A stretch of DNA of 64,000 bases. Source: an uncultured Cohaesibacter sp. GTDB lineage: Bacteria; Pseudomonadota; Alphaproteobacteria; Rhizobiales; Cohaesibacteraceae. Every line of letters begins with the position of its first letter. Position 1 is the stretch's first letter. The notes beneath the pieces are model-generated. The model made no database searches and had not been told where the DNA came from. It was given only the letters and a program-made list of their open reading frames with translations. The stretch spans positions 124,001-188,000 of the forward strand of contig NZ_OY759870.1 in assembly GCF_963662805.1 (NCBI RefSeq). The letters are read 5' to 3'. A program made the translations under genes and the position numbers. Positions 8,185 to 16,415 of the stretch are shown piece after piece.

Positions 8185-9690
8185 ATGGCAATCCTGCTCA
8201 AAAATGGCCTCATGATCAATCAGAGCCCTTCAGCACACAGCTTTGCAACCGGCGACATTCTGATTGATGGTGATCGAATTATAGGCAAAGGTACGGATCT
8301 GTCAGCACGGGCTGCCGAATTCAAGGATGTTGAAATCATCGATGCCACTGACAAGATCGTCCTGCCCGGCTTCATTGATGCGCACATGCATTCAAACGAA
8401 GGCTTCGAGATGGGGCGCTATGACAATCTGCCGCTCGAGATCTGGCTGTCAGAGGTCTACCCGCCACTCGGTGCGCCCCATCTGTCATGGCGTGACCATT
8501 ATCTCCGGGCCATGCTGATCGCCATCATCTCCCTCAAGTCCGGCGTCACGACCCTTCAGGATGATGTCATCAACATTTCCGGCACTCCGGATGCGGTGGA
8601 CGCCACCGCGACCGCCTTCCGCGATGCCGGGTTGCGAGGCTGGATCACGGCTTCCATGTGGGACGAGAGCTATTGCAACAGTCTGCCCTTTGTCAGCGAA
8701 CTGATGCCAAAAGACCTGAAGGCCCAATTGGATGCCACGCCTGCGCCGGACTGGAAAGCCCAGATCGACCTGTTTGAGGAGCTGTCCGGCAAATGGCACG
8801 GCACCGACAACATGCGCATCATCCTTGGCCCATGCGGCCCGCAGCGCTGCTCCGAGAAACTGCTGCAGGAAGTGGCATCCCTGTCCGAGGCGCGCGATCT
8901 TCCCGTTCATTGCCACGTGCTCGAAACCAAGACCCAGGCCGTGACCGGCGCGGAAAAATATGGCCGTACTCTGGTTCAGTTCCTCAAGGACATGGGCCTG
9001 ATGACCCATCGCCTGACCATGAACCACGCCATCTGGCTCACCGACGAAGATATTGCCACCATGGGCGCGGCGGGCTGCTCGACGACCCACAATCCGCTCG
9101 CCAACCTCAAGCTCGGCTCAGGCGTCTCGCCGGTCCGCAAACTCAAGAATGCCGGGGTCAATGTTGCACTCGGCTGTGACGGCGTCGCCTCGGCTGACAC
9201 GGCGGACATCTTCGTGGCCTTCAAGGCAGCGGCAGGGCTCCACAAGATCGGCAGCTTCGACTATCAGGACTGGGTCTCGGCTCACGAAGTCTACGACATG
9301 GCCACCACTGCCGGGGCCCGCTCCAGTCTCATGGAAGACGAGGTCGGCACCCTCGAAGAAGGCATGCTCGCCGATGTCATCCTGCTCGATAAGACCGACT
9401 GGGCCTTCATGCCCCTGCATGATCCGATCAAGAAGATCGCCTTCTCGGCCAATTCCGACGTGGTTACCCATTCCATCGTCGGCGGCAAGGTGGTGATGCG
9501 TGATCGCAAGCTCACCCTTGTCAGTGAAGCGGATCTGCGCGGCGAAATCGCGGAAGCTGCCGCCCGCTTCGAGCGCGACAATTGCCCGCTGATGAGCAAG
9601 GGCGCTGCTCCGGTTCGGCCCTATCTCGATCAAATGTATGAAAAGGCAATCGCCCGCGATATGGGCCTCAACCCCCGCGTCAAAGTCTAG
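8185..9690 (+). CDS. Metal-dependent amidohydrolase / deaminase (AtzA-TrzA-SsnA subgroup)
   Basis: A 501-residue amidohydrolase. The expected mononuclear metal site is complete: HxH at 67/69 (DAHMH), His242 and His244 in VHCHVLE, His281 in NHAIWL, and Asp332 in GCDGVAS. This subgroup deaminates or dechlorinates nitrogen heterocycles such as guanine, cytosine, S-adenosylhomocysteine or triazines. The gene is divergent from the LysR regulator and 72 bp upstream of the AMP-ligase gene on the same strand. Given the nucleoside phosphorylase operon on the other side of LysR, deamination of a released base is a reasonable inference. The substrate itself is not determinable. Confidence 0.9.
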   Translation: MAILLKNGLMINQSPSAHSFATGDILIDGDRIIGKGTDLSARAAEFKDVEIIDATDKIVLPGFIDAHMHSNEGFEMGRYDNLPLEIWLSEVYPPLGAPHLSWRDHYLRAMLIAIISLKSGVTTLQDDVINISGTPDAVDATATAFRDAGLRGWITASMWDESYCNSLPFVSELMPKDLKAQLDATPAPDWKAQIDLFEELSGKWHGTDNMRIILGPCGPQRCSEKLLQEVASLSEARDLPVHCHVLETKTQAVTGAEKYGRTLVQFLKDMGLMTHRLTMNHAIWLTDEDIATMGAAGCSTTHNPLANLKLGSGVSPVRKLKNAGVNVALGCDGVASADTADIFVAFKAAAGLHKIGSFDYQDWVSAHEVYDMATTAGARSSLMEDEVGTLEEGMLADVILLDKTDWAFMPLHDPIKKIAFSANSDVVTHSIVGGKVVMRDRKLTLVSEADLRGEIAEAAARFERDNCPLMSKGAAPVRPYLDQMYEKAIARDMGLNPRVKV

Positions 9691-9762
9691 GCTCGAAACG
9701 ATAAAACACACTCAACAGCCGGACTTGACCCGCCTATCAGGGAATGAAAAAGGAGAGATTTC

Positions 9763-11274
9763 ATGTTGCTTCACCAGCTTGTGACAGATGGCGCAATGCA
9801 TCGTCCCGACCACACTGCCTTTCACTGGGTCGAGAGGGACAAGTCCCTGACCTATGCGGAGGCGGTGGCACAGATTGAAGCCGCTGCCGGAGCCTTCCAC
9901 GAACTGGGCGCCCGCAAAGGAGACCGCATCACCATCTTTGCCCACAATGGCATGGACTATCTATTGTCGATGTTTGCGGCCTGGCGCATCGGAGCCATCT
10001 CGTCGCTGGTCAACGTGAAATTCGCCGACGAGCTGGACTATTATTTTGCCGACCACACCCCGAGCCTCGTCGTCTACACCCATGACAAGCTGGCCGAAGT
10101 CAAGGTGGCGGCGGACAAGGTCGGTACGGTCAAGCATCTGATCTGCATGGATGGGCATCAGGAAGGAGCGGCGAGCTTCCCCGAGCTTCTTGCCGCCAAT
10201 CTTCCCGCTCCTGCTGATCCGGGTGATGAAGGCGCGGTTGCCCATCTCTCCTACACCTCCGGCACCACCGGTCAGCCGAAAGGGGCCTGCCTCGCGCACG
10301 AGCCGACCCAGACTGCCGCAGCGGTGATCGGCGAACGGCTGCGCTATTCTCGTGACGACATTTCTTTCGGGCCTTCCGCGCTCTCCTCCTCCTACCAGCT
10401 CGTCGCCAACCTTCTGCCGCCCTTGCGCAATCATGCCACGACCATCGTGATGAAGGACTGGACGGCTGAGGCTGGCTATGCGGCCCTTAAAAAGACCGGG
10501 GCGACCATTCTTGTCGGCAACCCGCCGGTGCTGACCGATCTTCTGGAGCAAGCCCGCCTCAATGGCGGCGCGCCGGAAAGCCTGCGTCTGAGCATGTCCG
10601 GTGGCGGACCGGTGCCGCAGGCCCTCAAGAAGGGTTGGCGTGATGAGCTGTCCCTGCCTCTGGTCGAGAGCTACGGCCAGAGCGAAATCGGCGGCTTCTT
10701 CGGTCTCGCAGCCCCCGTCCTTCCCACCGATGAGCATCTTGGTGCGGTCGGTCGCCCGCTGCCGGACAAGGAAGTCCGCATCCTCGGGGCAAATGATGAG
10801 GAACTGCCCATCGGCCAAGCCGGGGAAGTCTGCCTGCGCGGTGGCTGCATGACCGGCTATTGGGGTAAGCCCGAGAAGACCGCCGAAGCCTTGAGCGGTG
10901 GATGGCTCCATTCGGGCGACGTCGGCCAGATGTCTGCTGACGGCTATCTTACCATGCGTGGCCGGGTGAAGGAATTGCTGCAGGTCGAGGGCAAAACCTG
11001 GTTCCCCCGCGATGTCGAAGAGGCGCTGATGGCCTTGGATGACATTCGCGAAGCCGCCGTGGTCGGCCTTGAAGATGGCAAGGGTGGACACAAGCCGGTT
11101 GCCTTTGTCACCAGCGCTTCAACGGTGGATCTCGAACAGGCCAAGGCCGGTGTTGTCGGCAAGACGCCCTACGACATCACGCCGCTCGAGCTCAAACAGA
11201 TCGCGGAATTCCCGATGACCCCCACTGGCAAGATCGCCAAGGCGACCTTGCAGGAACAGGCAGCCAAAGCTTGA
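9763..11274 (+). CDS. AMP-dependent synthetase/ligase (acyl-CoA synthetase)
   Basis: A 503-residue class I adenylate-forming enzyme. The P-loop motif YTSGTTGQPKG is at 164-174. An ESYGQSE motif and a HSGDVG core motif are present, and the catalytic C-terminal lysine is Lys490 in PTGKIAK. An AGGAGA ribosome site precedes the ATG. It probably activates a carboxylate as an acyl-AMP and then an acyl-CoA. It follows the amidohydrolase gene and is closed by a strong terminator. It may activate a carboxylate formed by that hydrolase. Malonate or acetate activation cannot be excluded from sequence alone. Confidence 0.88.
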   Translation: MLLHQLVTDGAMHRPDHTAFHWVERDKSLTYAEAVAQIEAAAGAFHELGARKGDRITIFAHNGMDYLLSMFAAWRIGAISSLVNVKFADELDYYFADHTPSLVVYTHDKLAEVKVAADKVGTVKHLICMDGHQEGAASFPELLAANLPAPADPGDEGAVAHLSYTSGTTGQPKGACLAHEPTQTAAAVIGERLRYSRDDISFGPSALSSSYQLVANLLPPLRNHATTIVMKDWTAEAGYAALKKTGATILVGNPPVLTDLLEQARLNGGAPESLRLSMSGGGPVPQALKKGWRDELSLPLVESYGQSEIGGFFGLAAPVLPTDEHLGAVGRPLPDKEVRILGANDEELPIGQAGEVCLRGGCMTGYWGKPEKTAEALSGGWLHSGDVGQMSADGYLTMRGRVKELLQVEGKTWFPRDVEEALMALDDIREAAVVGLEDGKGGHKPVAFVTSASTVDLEQAKAGVVGKTPYDITPLELKQIAEFPMTPTGKIAKATLQEQAAKA

Positions 11275-11297
11275 GATAGCCATCCTCAAGCTTCTAT

Positions 11298-11331
11298 TGG
11301 CGCGGAGCCCAGTGCTTCGCGCCATTTTTTT
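11298..11331 (+). terminator. Rho-independent terminator after the AMP-ligase gene
   Basis: An 11-bp stem (TGGCGCGGAGC with GCTTCGCGCCA, one G-T pair), a 5-nt loop and a run of eight T. It ends the plus-strand amidohydrolase/ligase transcript, before the convergent aldolase gene. Confidence 0.88.
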
Positions 11332-11365
11332 TGTTGAAGGGGTACTGTGCCGAAGGCCAGCCGGA

Positions 11366-12223
11366 TCAGGATGCGGCAGGCTTCTTGATCTTGAAGAGTT
11401 CTGCCGCTTCCTCGGTGCTCATATTGTCATGAATGACCGCACGGCAGGCCTTCATGAGGGAGAGCGGATCATCGGACTGGAAGATCGAGCGGCCAAAGAG
11501 GATCCCCGCAGCCCCCGCACCGACGATGCTCGCGACGAGATCCAGCGTGCCATAATCGCTGTTGGTCTTCGGGCCACCCGCCAGCATGATCGGAAGAGGC
11601 AATTGTTCGGTCAGGGCCTTGAGCGCTTCGGTACTGCCCGGCCAGTCGGTCTTGATCACATCCGCTCCCATTTCCATGCCGATGCGGGCGTGAAAACTGA
11701 CAAACTCGCCGTCATGAATGTTCGGCGGCAGCGCGTGGCGGGCCCCCATCGTCTCAACGATATGCACGATGCCCTGACGACGGGCCTGCTGATTGATTTC
11801 GGCATTGGCACGGAATGAGGCGGTCTCCACATCGGGATCATTGTGGCCGACGAACATGTAGGTGATAACGGCCTCGGCCCCCAGAGCCACCGCATCCTCG
11901 ACCGAGGCGACAAGGCGTGTGTGTCCATCCTTATAGTCGAGCGCTGTGCCTTCCCGCCACATGGTGGTCTGATCGACCCTCAGGATGAGCGACGGCCCGC
12001 CATTCTCAACCAGCCTTGCACCGTAATGAAGCGCTGATCCCATCGGCAGGATCACGGCGTCGACACCGGCCTCGGTCATATTGTCGAGCATCGCTTCGGG
12101 GTGCTCCATGCCCGCGCAGGTGCCCAGTTGTAGGGCATGATCGAACGCGATGCAGAAACCACGGCGCGTCTTGGGGTTTACGATGCGGGACAGTCGGATT
12201 TGTTGGCCCAGGGTCTGAAGCAT
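11366..12223 (-). CDS. Class I aldolase, DeoC/FbaB/LsrF family
   Basis: A 285-residue TIM-barrel aldolase. The Schiff-base lysine is predicted as Lys191 in DVIKTDWPGS, followed by the phosphate-binding LAGGPKT loop at 214-220. The segment FDHALQLG near residue 27 is typical of FbaB and LsrF proteins. These use DHAP-type or phosphorylated keto-sugar substrates. It lies 75 bp downstream of the DeoR gene on the same strand and is the last gene of the acid-sugar operon. It might condense or cleave a DHAP-containing intermediate produced by the kinase and dehydrogenase. This pathway placement is inference. Confidence 0.85.
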   Translation of the reverse strand: MLQTLGQQIRLSRIVNPKTRRGFCIAFDHALQLGTCAGMEHPEAMLDNMTEAGVDAVILPMGSALHYGARLVENGGPSLILRVDQTTMWREGTALDYKDGHTRLVASVEDAVALGAEAVITYMFVGHNDPDVETASFRANAEINQQARRQGIVHIVETMGARHALPPNIHDGEFVSFHARIGMEMGADVIKTDWPGSTEALKALTEQLPLPIMLAGGPKTNSDYGTLDLVASIVGAGAAGILFGRSIFQSDDPLSLMKACRAVIHDNMSTEEAAELFKIKKPAAS

Positions 12224-12298
12224 TGTCTTCGTCCTTGCTGGTGCATCTCTTGTCGCTGTGGATGCGGCAGAAATGCCTGAATGCGATTGAAGCCTGTC

Positions 12299-13093
12299 TC
12301 AAACAAGCTCGAAACCGACGCCCGATTGATTGAGCTGTTTGACGGTCGCCTCATCCAGCGCCTTGCTGATGAGGATGCGATCAAATTCGGAAAGGTCGGC
12401 AAACTGGTTGAGCGCACGCGTCTTGAACTTGCCTGCCGTCAGCAACAGCACCTTGCGCTCCGAGACTTCCATGAAGGCCCGTTTGACGCGCAGGACTTCC
12501 TGATCCTGATGAAACAGCCGATTGCCGATCACGGAGGCCGCTGATAGAAACGCCCAGTCTGACCGCAACTGCCCGATCACCGTTTCGCACACCAGACCGG
12601 AAAAGCTCTGGTGCGTGTCATGATAGTCGCCTCCGGTGATGATCAGATGCACGTTGGACGCTTCACGCAATCGATTGCATACGGCGAGCGAATTGGAGAT
12701 GACGGTGACATTCTCGATGGTCTCGATCACATCACACATCATCAGGGTCGTCGTGCTGTCATCGAGCATGATGACATTGCCCGGCTCGATCATGGCTGCT
12801 GCTGCGCGTGCCAGCTCCCGCTTGGAGAGTTCATCGGTCTGGCGCCGATAATGGAAATTGCTTTCAAACAGCAGCGAGCTTTCGGCCGTCGCCTCTCCGC
12901 GCTCCTTGCGCAACAGGCCACGGCTTTCCAGCAGATCGAGATCCCGATGGATCGTCATGCGGCTCACACCAAGCTCGGTGGCGAGCTGGTTGAGTGGCAC
13001 CGATTTCTGTGCCTGAACGATTGACAGGATCTGCTGACGGCGCACATCTCCCTTCATGGGCGCTTCGTCTGCACCGGAATGGGAAGGCGTCAT
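12299..13093 (-). CDS. DeoR family transcriptional regulator
   Basis: A 264-residue repressor. The N-terminal DeoR-type helix-turn-helix includes LNQLATELGVSRMTIHRDL around residues 39-57, followed by a DeoRC sugar-phosphate sensor domain (LDDSTTTLMM, VISNSLAV, LIITGG). It overlaps the DUF1537 kinase gene upstream by 4 bp (ATGA), which fixes this start. DeoR proteins usually respond to a phosphorylated pathway intermediate. Here the intermediate would be the product of the linked kinase. The GTTACAAC inverted repeat in the divergent promoter region is a candidate operator. Confidence 0.9.
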   Translation of the reverse strand: MTPSHSGADEAPMKGDVRRQQILSIVQAQKSVPLNQLATELGVSRMTIHRDLDLLESRGLLRKERGEATAESSLLFESNFHYRRQTDELSKRELARAAAAMIEPGNVIMLDDSTTTLMMCDVIETIENVTVISNSLAVCNRLREASNVHLIITGGDYHDTHQSFSGLVCETVIGQLRSDWAFLSAASVIGNRLFHQDQEVLRVKRAFMEVSERKVLLLTAGKFKTRALNQFADLSEFDRILISKALDEATVKQLNQSGVGFELV

Positions 13094-14472
13094 GACGCCT
13101 CGCCTCTCATCGCACGTTCAAAGAAATCGTCCGCTCCTACCTGTCCACCCTTGAGGGCAACCTGCAGGCCGTCGATCGTGTCGTCGTCGGAATGAATGCG
13201 GCAAAGCGGAGCGCCGACCACAAGCGGTCCGGCGACTTCAAGGCTCTTCACATGCATGGCGCTCATGGCATGACTGGAACTATCCCCGCCTGCTAGCACG
13301 ACGCGCTTGAGACCGGTTTGTCCGACCACCTGCCTGAGAACACGCCCGAGACTTCCACCCATGATGGGCGAGCTGTCAGCACCGCTCAGGCCACGACGCT
13401 CAAGGGCAGCCACTGTCTGGGCGATCTTCGGATCATCCGGCCCCCTCGCGGTGTGAAGGAGGACGCCGGTGTGCTCGGAGGTGAGCGCAGCAAGTTTCTC
13501 AACGAGCGCCTGTTCTGCTTCCTGTCCCGTCTCGACCAGAGCCACAGTATCGACGGCCTCGACATGAAAGCCCCGTTCTTCGGCCCATGCGATCTGTCGG
13601 TCGGTGGTCGGCGAGCAGCTGCCGCAGATCGCGACGATACGATCAACCGGGCCGCAGGGACCGGGAGGAGCCGTGATCGGCAGGATCCCCTGATCCTTGA
13701 GATAATCGTTGAGCGCATATTCTACGCCGGAAGACCCGACAACGAAGGTTGGCTGGGCGAGGCTGCGTTCATGCAGCAATTGCCCGGCCTTGAAGGTGGT
13801 GGCGTCGTCGAAGGTGTCGAGAATGACCAGATCGTTGCCGCTGCATTCCAGCGCGAACGCTTCCGAAGCATCCTCCTTCAGCATACGCCGGAAATCGAAG
13901 GATCCGATTCTGCGGCTGGTCTGGCGGGCCAGATGAAGACGCAGATCGGCTTCATTCATCGGGGTTGACGGGTGCCTGCTCATGGTCGGATGCCGGTCAA
14001 TGCGGAACGCTTCGCTCTCACCCCCGACACTCGCCGCCGCAAACAGCGTCGAGAAGACCACATAGCGGCGAAGGCGCGTGACGCCCACGACGACGGGTAC
14101 CGGCGCGTCGAAAATGTCCTGACCGATCTCGATGGCCTTGCCGATGTTGCCGATCTCGGGTGACGAGTCGAACGTAGAGCAGGTCTTGTAGTGGCAGAGC
14201 GGAGCGCCAAGCTCCTTCAGTTTCTGCAGGATGGGGCGGAGTTCGGTATCCATCCAGACCGGGCTCTGGCTGCGGCTCGTACCGGCAACACCAACTGCAC
14301 GCAGGTGCGGAAAGGCCGCCAGATCCTCCTTTGTCGGAGGTTCGAGAAACAGCATGGCCGGAATACCAGCCATGGTGACTGATTCAAGCGCGTCCGTGGA
14401 CCCGGTGAAGTCATCGCCATAATAGGAGAGCAACAATTGAGGATAAGCGTCTGGCTTTGGTGTCACGTTCAA
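13090..14472 (-). CDS. Four-carbon acid sugar kinase family protein (DUF1537; DtnK/OtnK-like)
   Basis: A 460-residue two-domain kinase. The N-terminal YYGDDFTGSTDALE (18-30, Asp20 and Asp21) is the acid-sugar-binding domain signature. The C-terminal nucleotide domain shows LAGGDSSSHAMSAM. Established work assigns this family to kinases for D-threonate, L-threonate, D-erythronate and related acid sugars. It is divergent from a PdxA2-like dehydrogenase gene. In D-threonate catabolism DtnK makes 4-phospho-D-threonate, and PdxA2 oxidises and decarboxylates it to DHAP. That pairing points to D-threonate or a stereoisomer, but family members differ in stereochemistry. Confidence 0.88.
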   Translation of the reverse strand: MNVTPKPDAYPQLLLSYYGDDFTGSTDALESVTMAGIPAMLFLEPPTKEDLAAFPHLRAVGVAGTSRSQSPVWMDTELRPILQKLKELGAPLCHYKTCSTFDSSPEIGNIGKAIEIGQDIFDAPVPVVVGVTRLRRYVVFSTLFAAASVGGESEAFRIDRHPTMSRHPSTPMNEADLRLHLARQTSRRIGSFDFRRMLKEDASEAFALECSGNDLVILDTFDDATTFKAGQLLHERSLAQPTFVVGSSGVEYALNDYLKDQGILPITAPPGPCGPVDRIVAICGSCSPTTDRQIAWAEERGFHVEAVDTVALVETGQEAEQALVEKLAALTSEHTGVLLHTARGPDDPKIAQTVAALERRGLSGADSSPIMGGSLGRVLRQVVGQTGLKRVVLAGGDSSSHAMSAMHVKSLEVAGPLVVGAPLCRIHSDDDTIDGLQVALKGGQVGADDFFERAMRGEAS

Positions 14473-14541
14473 ATTGAGCCTCCCGTCTCGATTAGACTTG
14501 AACTATGCCATATATCTCAAAACCTAACACAAAAAGCCACA

Positions 14542-14570
14542 GTTACAACAGTAGGCGTTTTAGTTGTAAC
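14542..14570. promoter_or_regulatory. GTTACAAC inverted repeat in the divergent kinase/pdxA2 promoter region
   Basis: Perfect 8-bp arms GTTACAAC and GTTGTAAC separated by 13 bp. It lies between the DUF1537 kinase gene (minus) and the pdxA2-like gene (plus), where a shared operator is expected. It is a candidate site for the operon's own DeoR protein. Confidence 0.5.
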
Positions 14571-14682
14571 GGAATTTATGCTACAAATTACACCGAACGT
14601 GACGAAATGGCGCGAGTCTCGGGAGGATTCGCCGCCACGCCGCGATAATCTTGTCAGGAACTGGAGGGAGGAGTTTGGCTCC

Positions 14683-15660
14683 ATGAACAAAATCGGGATC
14701 ACAATGGGAGACCCGTCCGGCATCGGACCGGAGGTCGTCTGCAAGGCGCTGAGCGCCATGTCCAACGAAGAAAGAGCCGGTGTCCTTGTTATCGGAGACC
14801 GGCTGTTCATGGAACGCGCCAGAGATCTCATCGGTGCCGACTTCCAGTTTGTTGCCGAAGGGGGAGCTGCGGACGGATCCGTGCCGCTTCTGCATGTCGA
14901 AGCCCCGAATGCTGCCGACATCAAGCCCGGTGAGATCCAGCCCGACGCGGGTGAGGCCGCCTGTCGCTGTGTGAAAAAGGCGGTCGAGCTTGCCCTTGCC
15001 GGTGAGATCGATGTTGTCTGCACCGCATCTCTGCACAAAACGGCCCTGCGCGAGGCGGGATACAATCTCAGCGGTCATGCCGGGTTGCTCAAACTCTTCA
15101 CCGGCGTGAAGAAGAATTATGCGGTTCTCGCCGGGCCCAAACTCTCGGTTATCCACGTTTCCACGCATGTTTCCCTGGCCAATGCAGCCAAATACTGCAC
15201 GACGGAAACAGTGCTTGATACGATCCGGGTCGCCAATGAACATGTGAAGACCACCGGGATCGAAGTGCCACGCGTTGCGATCGCCGGTCTCAACCCCCAC
15301 TGCGGCGAGAATGGCCATTATGGCACCGAAGACGACGATTATGTCGTGCCGGCAGTGGCTGCCGCGCGTGAGGAAGGCATTGAAGCGTTCGGCCCCATCC
15401 CGGGCGACATCGTGTTCGAGCAGGCCGTCAACGGCAAATATGACATCGTAGTTGCCCAATATCATGATCAGGGGCACATCCCGGCGAAATTGATTGGCGG
15501 GCATGATTGTGTGAACGTCACGGCCGGGTTGCCGATCCTCAGAACCTCCGTGGACCACGGAACGGCCTTTGATATCGCCTGGACGGGCGTGGCCGATCCG
15601 GGGAACATGCAGGCAGCTCTCACTATGGCGCGCAAGATGAAGCCCTTGAAGAAAGCGTGA
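14683..15660 (+). CDS. pdxA2: PdxA family 4-phospho-D-threonate / 4-hydroxythreonine-4-phosphate dehydrogenase
   Basis: A 325-residue PdxA-type NAD-dependent dehydrogenase. It begins with ITMGDPSGIGPEV, and the metal-binding histidines are in SGHAGLLK and QYHDQGHIPAKL. ATG at 14683 is preceded by GGAGGGAGGAG and begins exactly at the family start, so the longer upstream frame is rejected. Because it lies next to a DUF1537 kinase and not to pdxJ, it is most likely the catabolic PdxA2 form, which yields DHAP and CO2 from 4-phospho-D-threonate. The vitamin B6 role cannot be formally excluded. Confidence 0.88.
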   Translation: MNKIGITMGDPSGIGPEVVCKALSAMSNEERAGVLVIGDRLFMERARDLIGADFQFVAEGGAADGSVPLLHVEAPNAADIKPGEIQPDAGEAACRCVKKAVELALAGEIDVVCTASLHKTALREAGYNLSGHAGLLKLFTGVKKNYAVLAGPKLSVIHVSTHVSLANAAKYCTTETVLDTIRVANEHVKTTGIEVPRVAIAGLNPHCGENGHYGTEDDDYVVPAVAAAREEGIEAFGPIPGDIVFEQAVNGKYDIVVAQYHDQGHIPAKLIGGHDCVNVTAGLPILRTSVDHGTAFDIAWTGVADPGNMQAALTMARKMKPLKKA

Positions 15661-15752
15661 TCGGGCATCTGCTCCCCCGATGAAACGGTGCGGAGAGGTG
15701 TATCATCGCCTATGTGATTTTGACTATAAGCCATCCTCGGATAGATCAAACA

Positions 15753-15788
15753 AAAGCCCGCTGAAATCGAATTTCAGCGGGCTTTTTT
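15753..15788. terminator. Bidirectional rho-independent terminator
   Basis: Stem AGCCCGCTGAAAT (15755-15767) pairs with ATTTCAGCGGGCT (15771-15783) around a 3-nt loop, flanked by A-run and T-run. It separates the convergent pdxA2-like gene and the TRAP/VOC operon. Confidence 0.92.
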
Positions 15789-15859
15789 GCAGATGTAACG
15801 CAAGACGCTTATTTCAAATCAGAAAGCCTGTTTGAAATATCAATTCGTCCTGATATGCC

Positions 15860-16402
15860 TCAGATCTTGGTCAGGTCGGGGAAGGGGCGAACCGGTTCGG
15901 TCTTGCCGTCCCAGCTTTCGCTGGCTTCCCGGATCAGGTCGAACATCCGGCCCTTGGGTCCAAGGACTTCCGACAGTTCAATCACGGTGCCGGGATGGCT
16001 TTCCTGCGCGAAATAGACAAAGCGACCATCTTCGCCGACCTTGCCGCCCATTTTGACGGTGAAGCCGTCATTAAGCATGCCTTTGAGATCGGCATCGAAA
16101 TTCTGCGTCCAGTAAGCGACATGCTGAAGGCCGCGCAGCTTGCGCTCCTTGAAGTCGCGATACATCGAGGGCGCATCATTGCGAGTCTGGATCAGCTCTA
16201 CCTGAATATAGCCATCGTTGGCGAGGGCAACCGAATTGTGCACTTCATGGTGCTCACCATCGAATACATAGTCTTCGATCGGAACGTGCGGGTTATAGAA
16301 CCATGGCCCGACGCCCATGACGCTTGACCAATATTCCATTTCGGCCTCGATGTCGTCGACAACAAAGCCGAGCTGACGAATTGGTCCGATATGTTTGCTC
16401 AT
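15860..16402 (-). CDS. VOC family (glyoxalase/bleomycin-resistance superfamily) protein
   Basis: A 180-residue VOC protein. It begins with a beta-alpha-beta unit (IGPIRQLGFVVDDIEAEMEYW), and a second module starts near LRGLQHVAYWTQNFDADL. The putative metal ligands are in QHVAYW and TVIELSE, and the length suits one pair of modules. Family members are dioxygenases, isomerases, epimerases or lyases. The gene is 13 bp downstream of the TRAP large permease gene and is the last gene of that operon. It probably acts on the TRAP substrate or a derivative. No specific reaction can be assigned. Confidence 0.82.
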   Translation of the reverse strand: MSKHIGPIRQLGFVVDDIEAEMEYWSSVMGVGPWFYNPHVPIEDYVFDGEHHEVHNSVALANDGYIQVELIQTRNDAPSMYRDFKERKLRGLQHVAYWTQNFDADLKGMLNDGFTVKMGGKVGEDGRFVYFAQESHPGTVIELSEVLGPKGRMFDLIREASESWDGKTEPVRPFPDLTKI

Positions 16403-16415
16403 GGGACCCTCCTCC

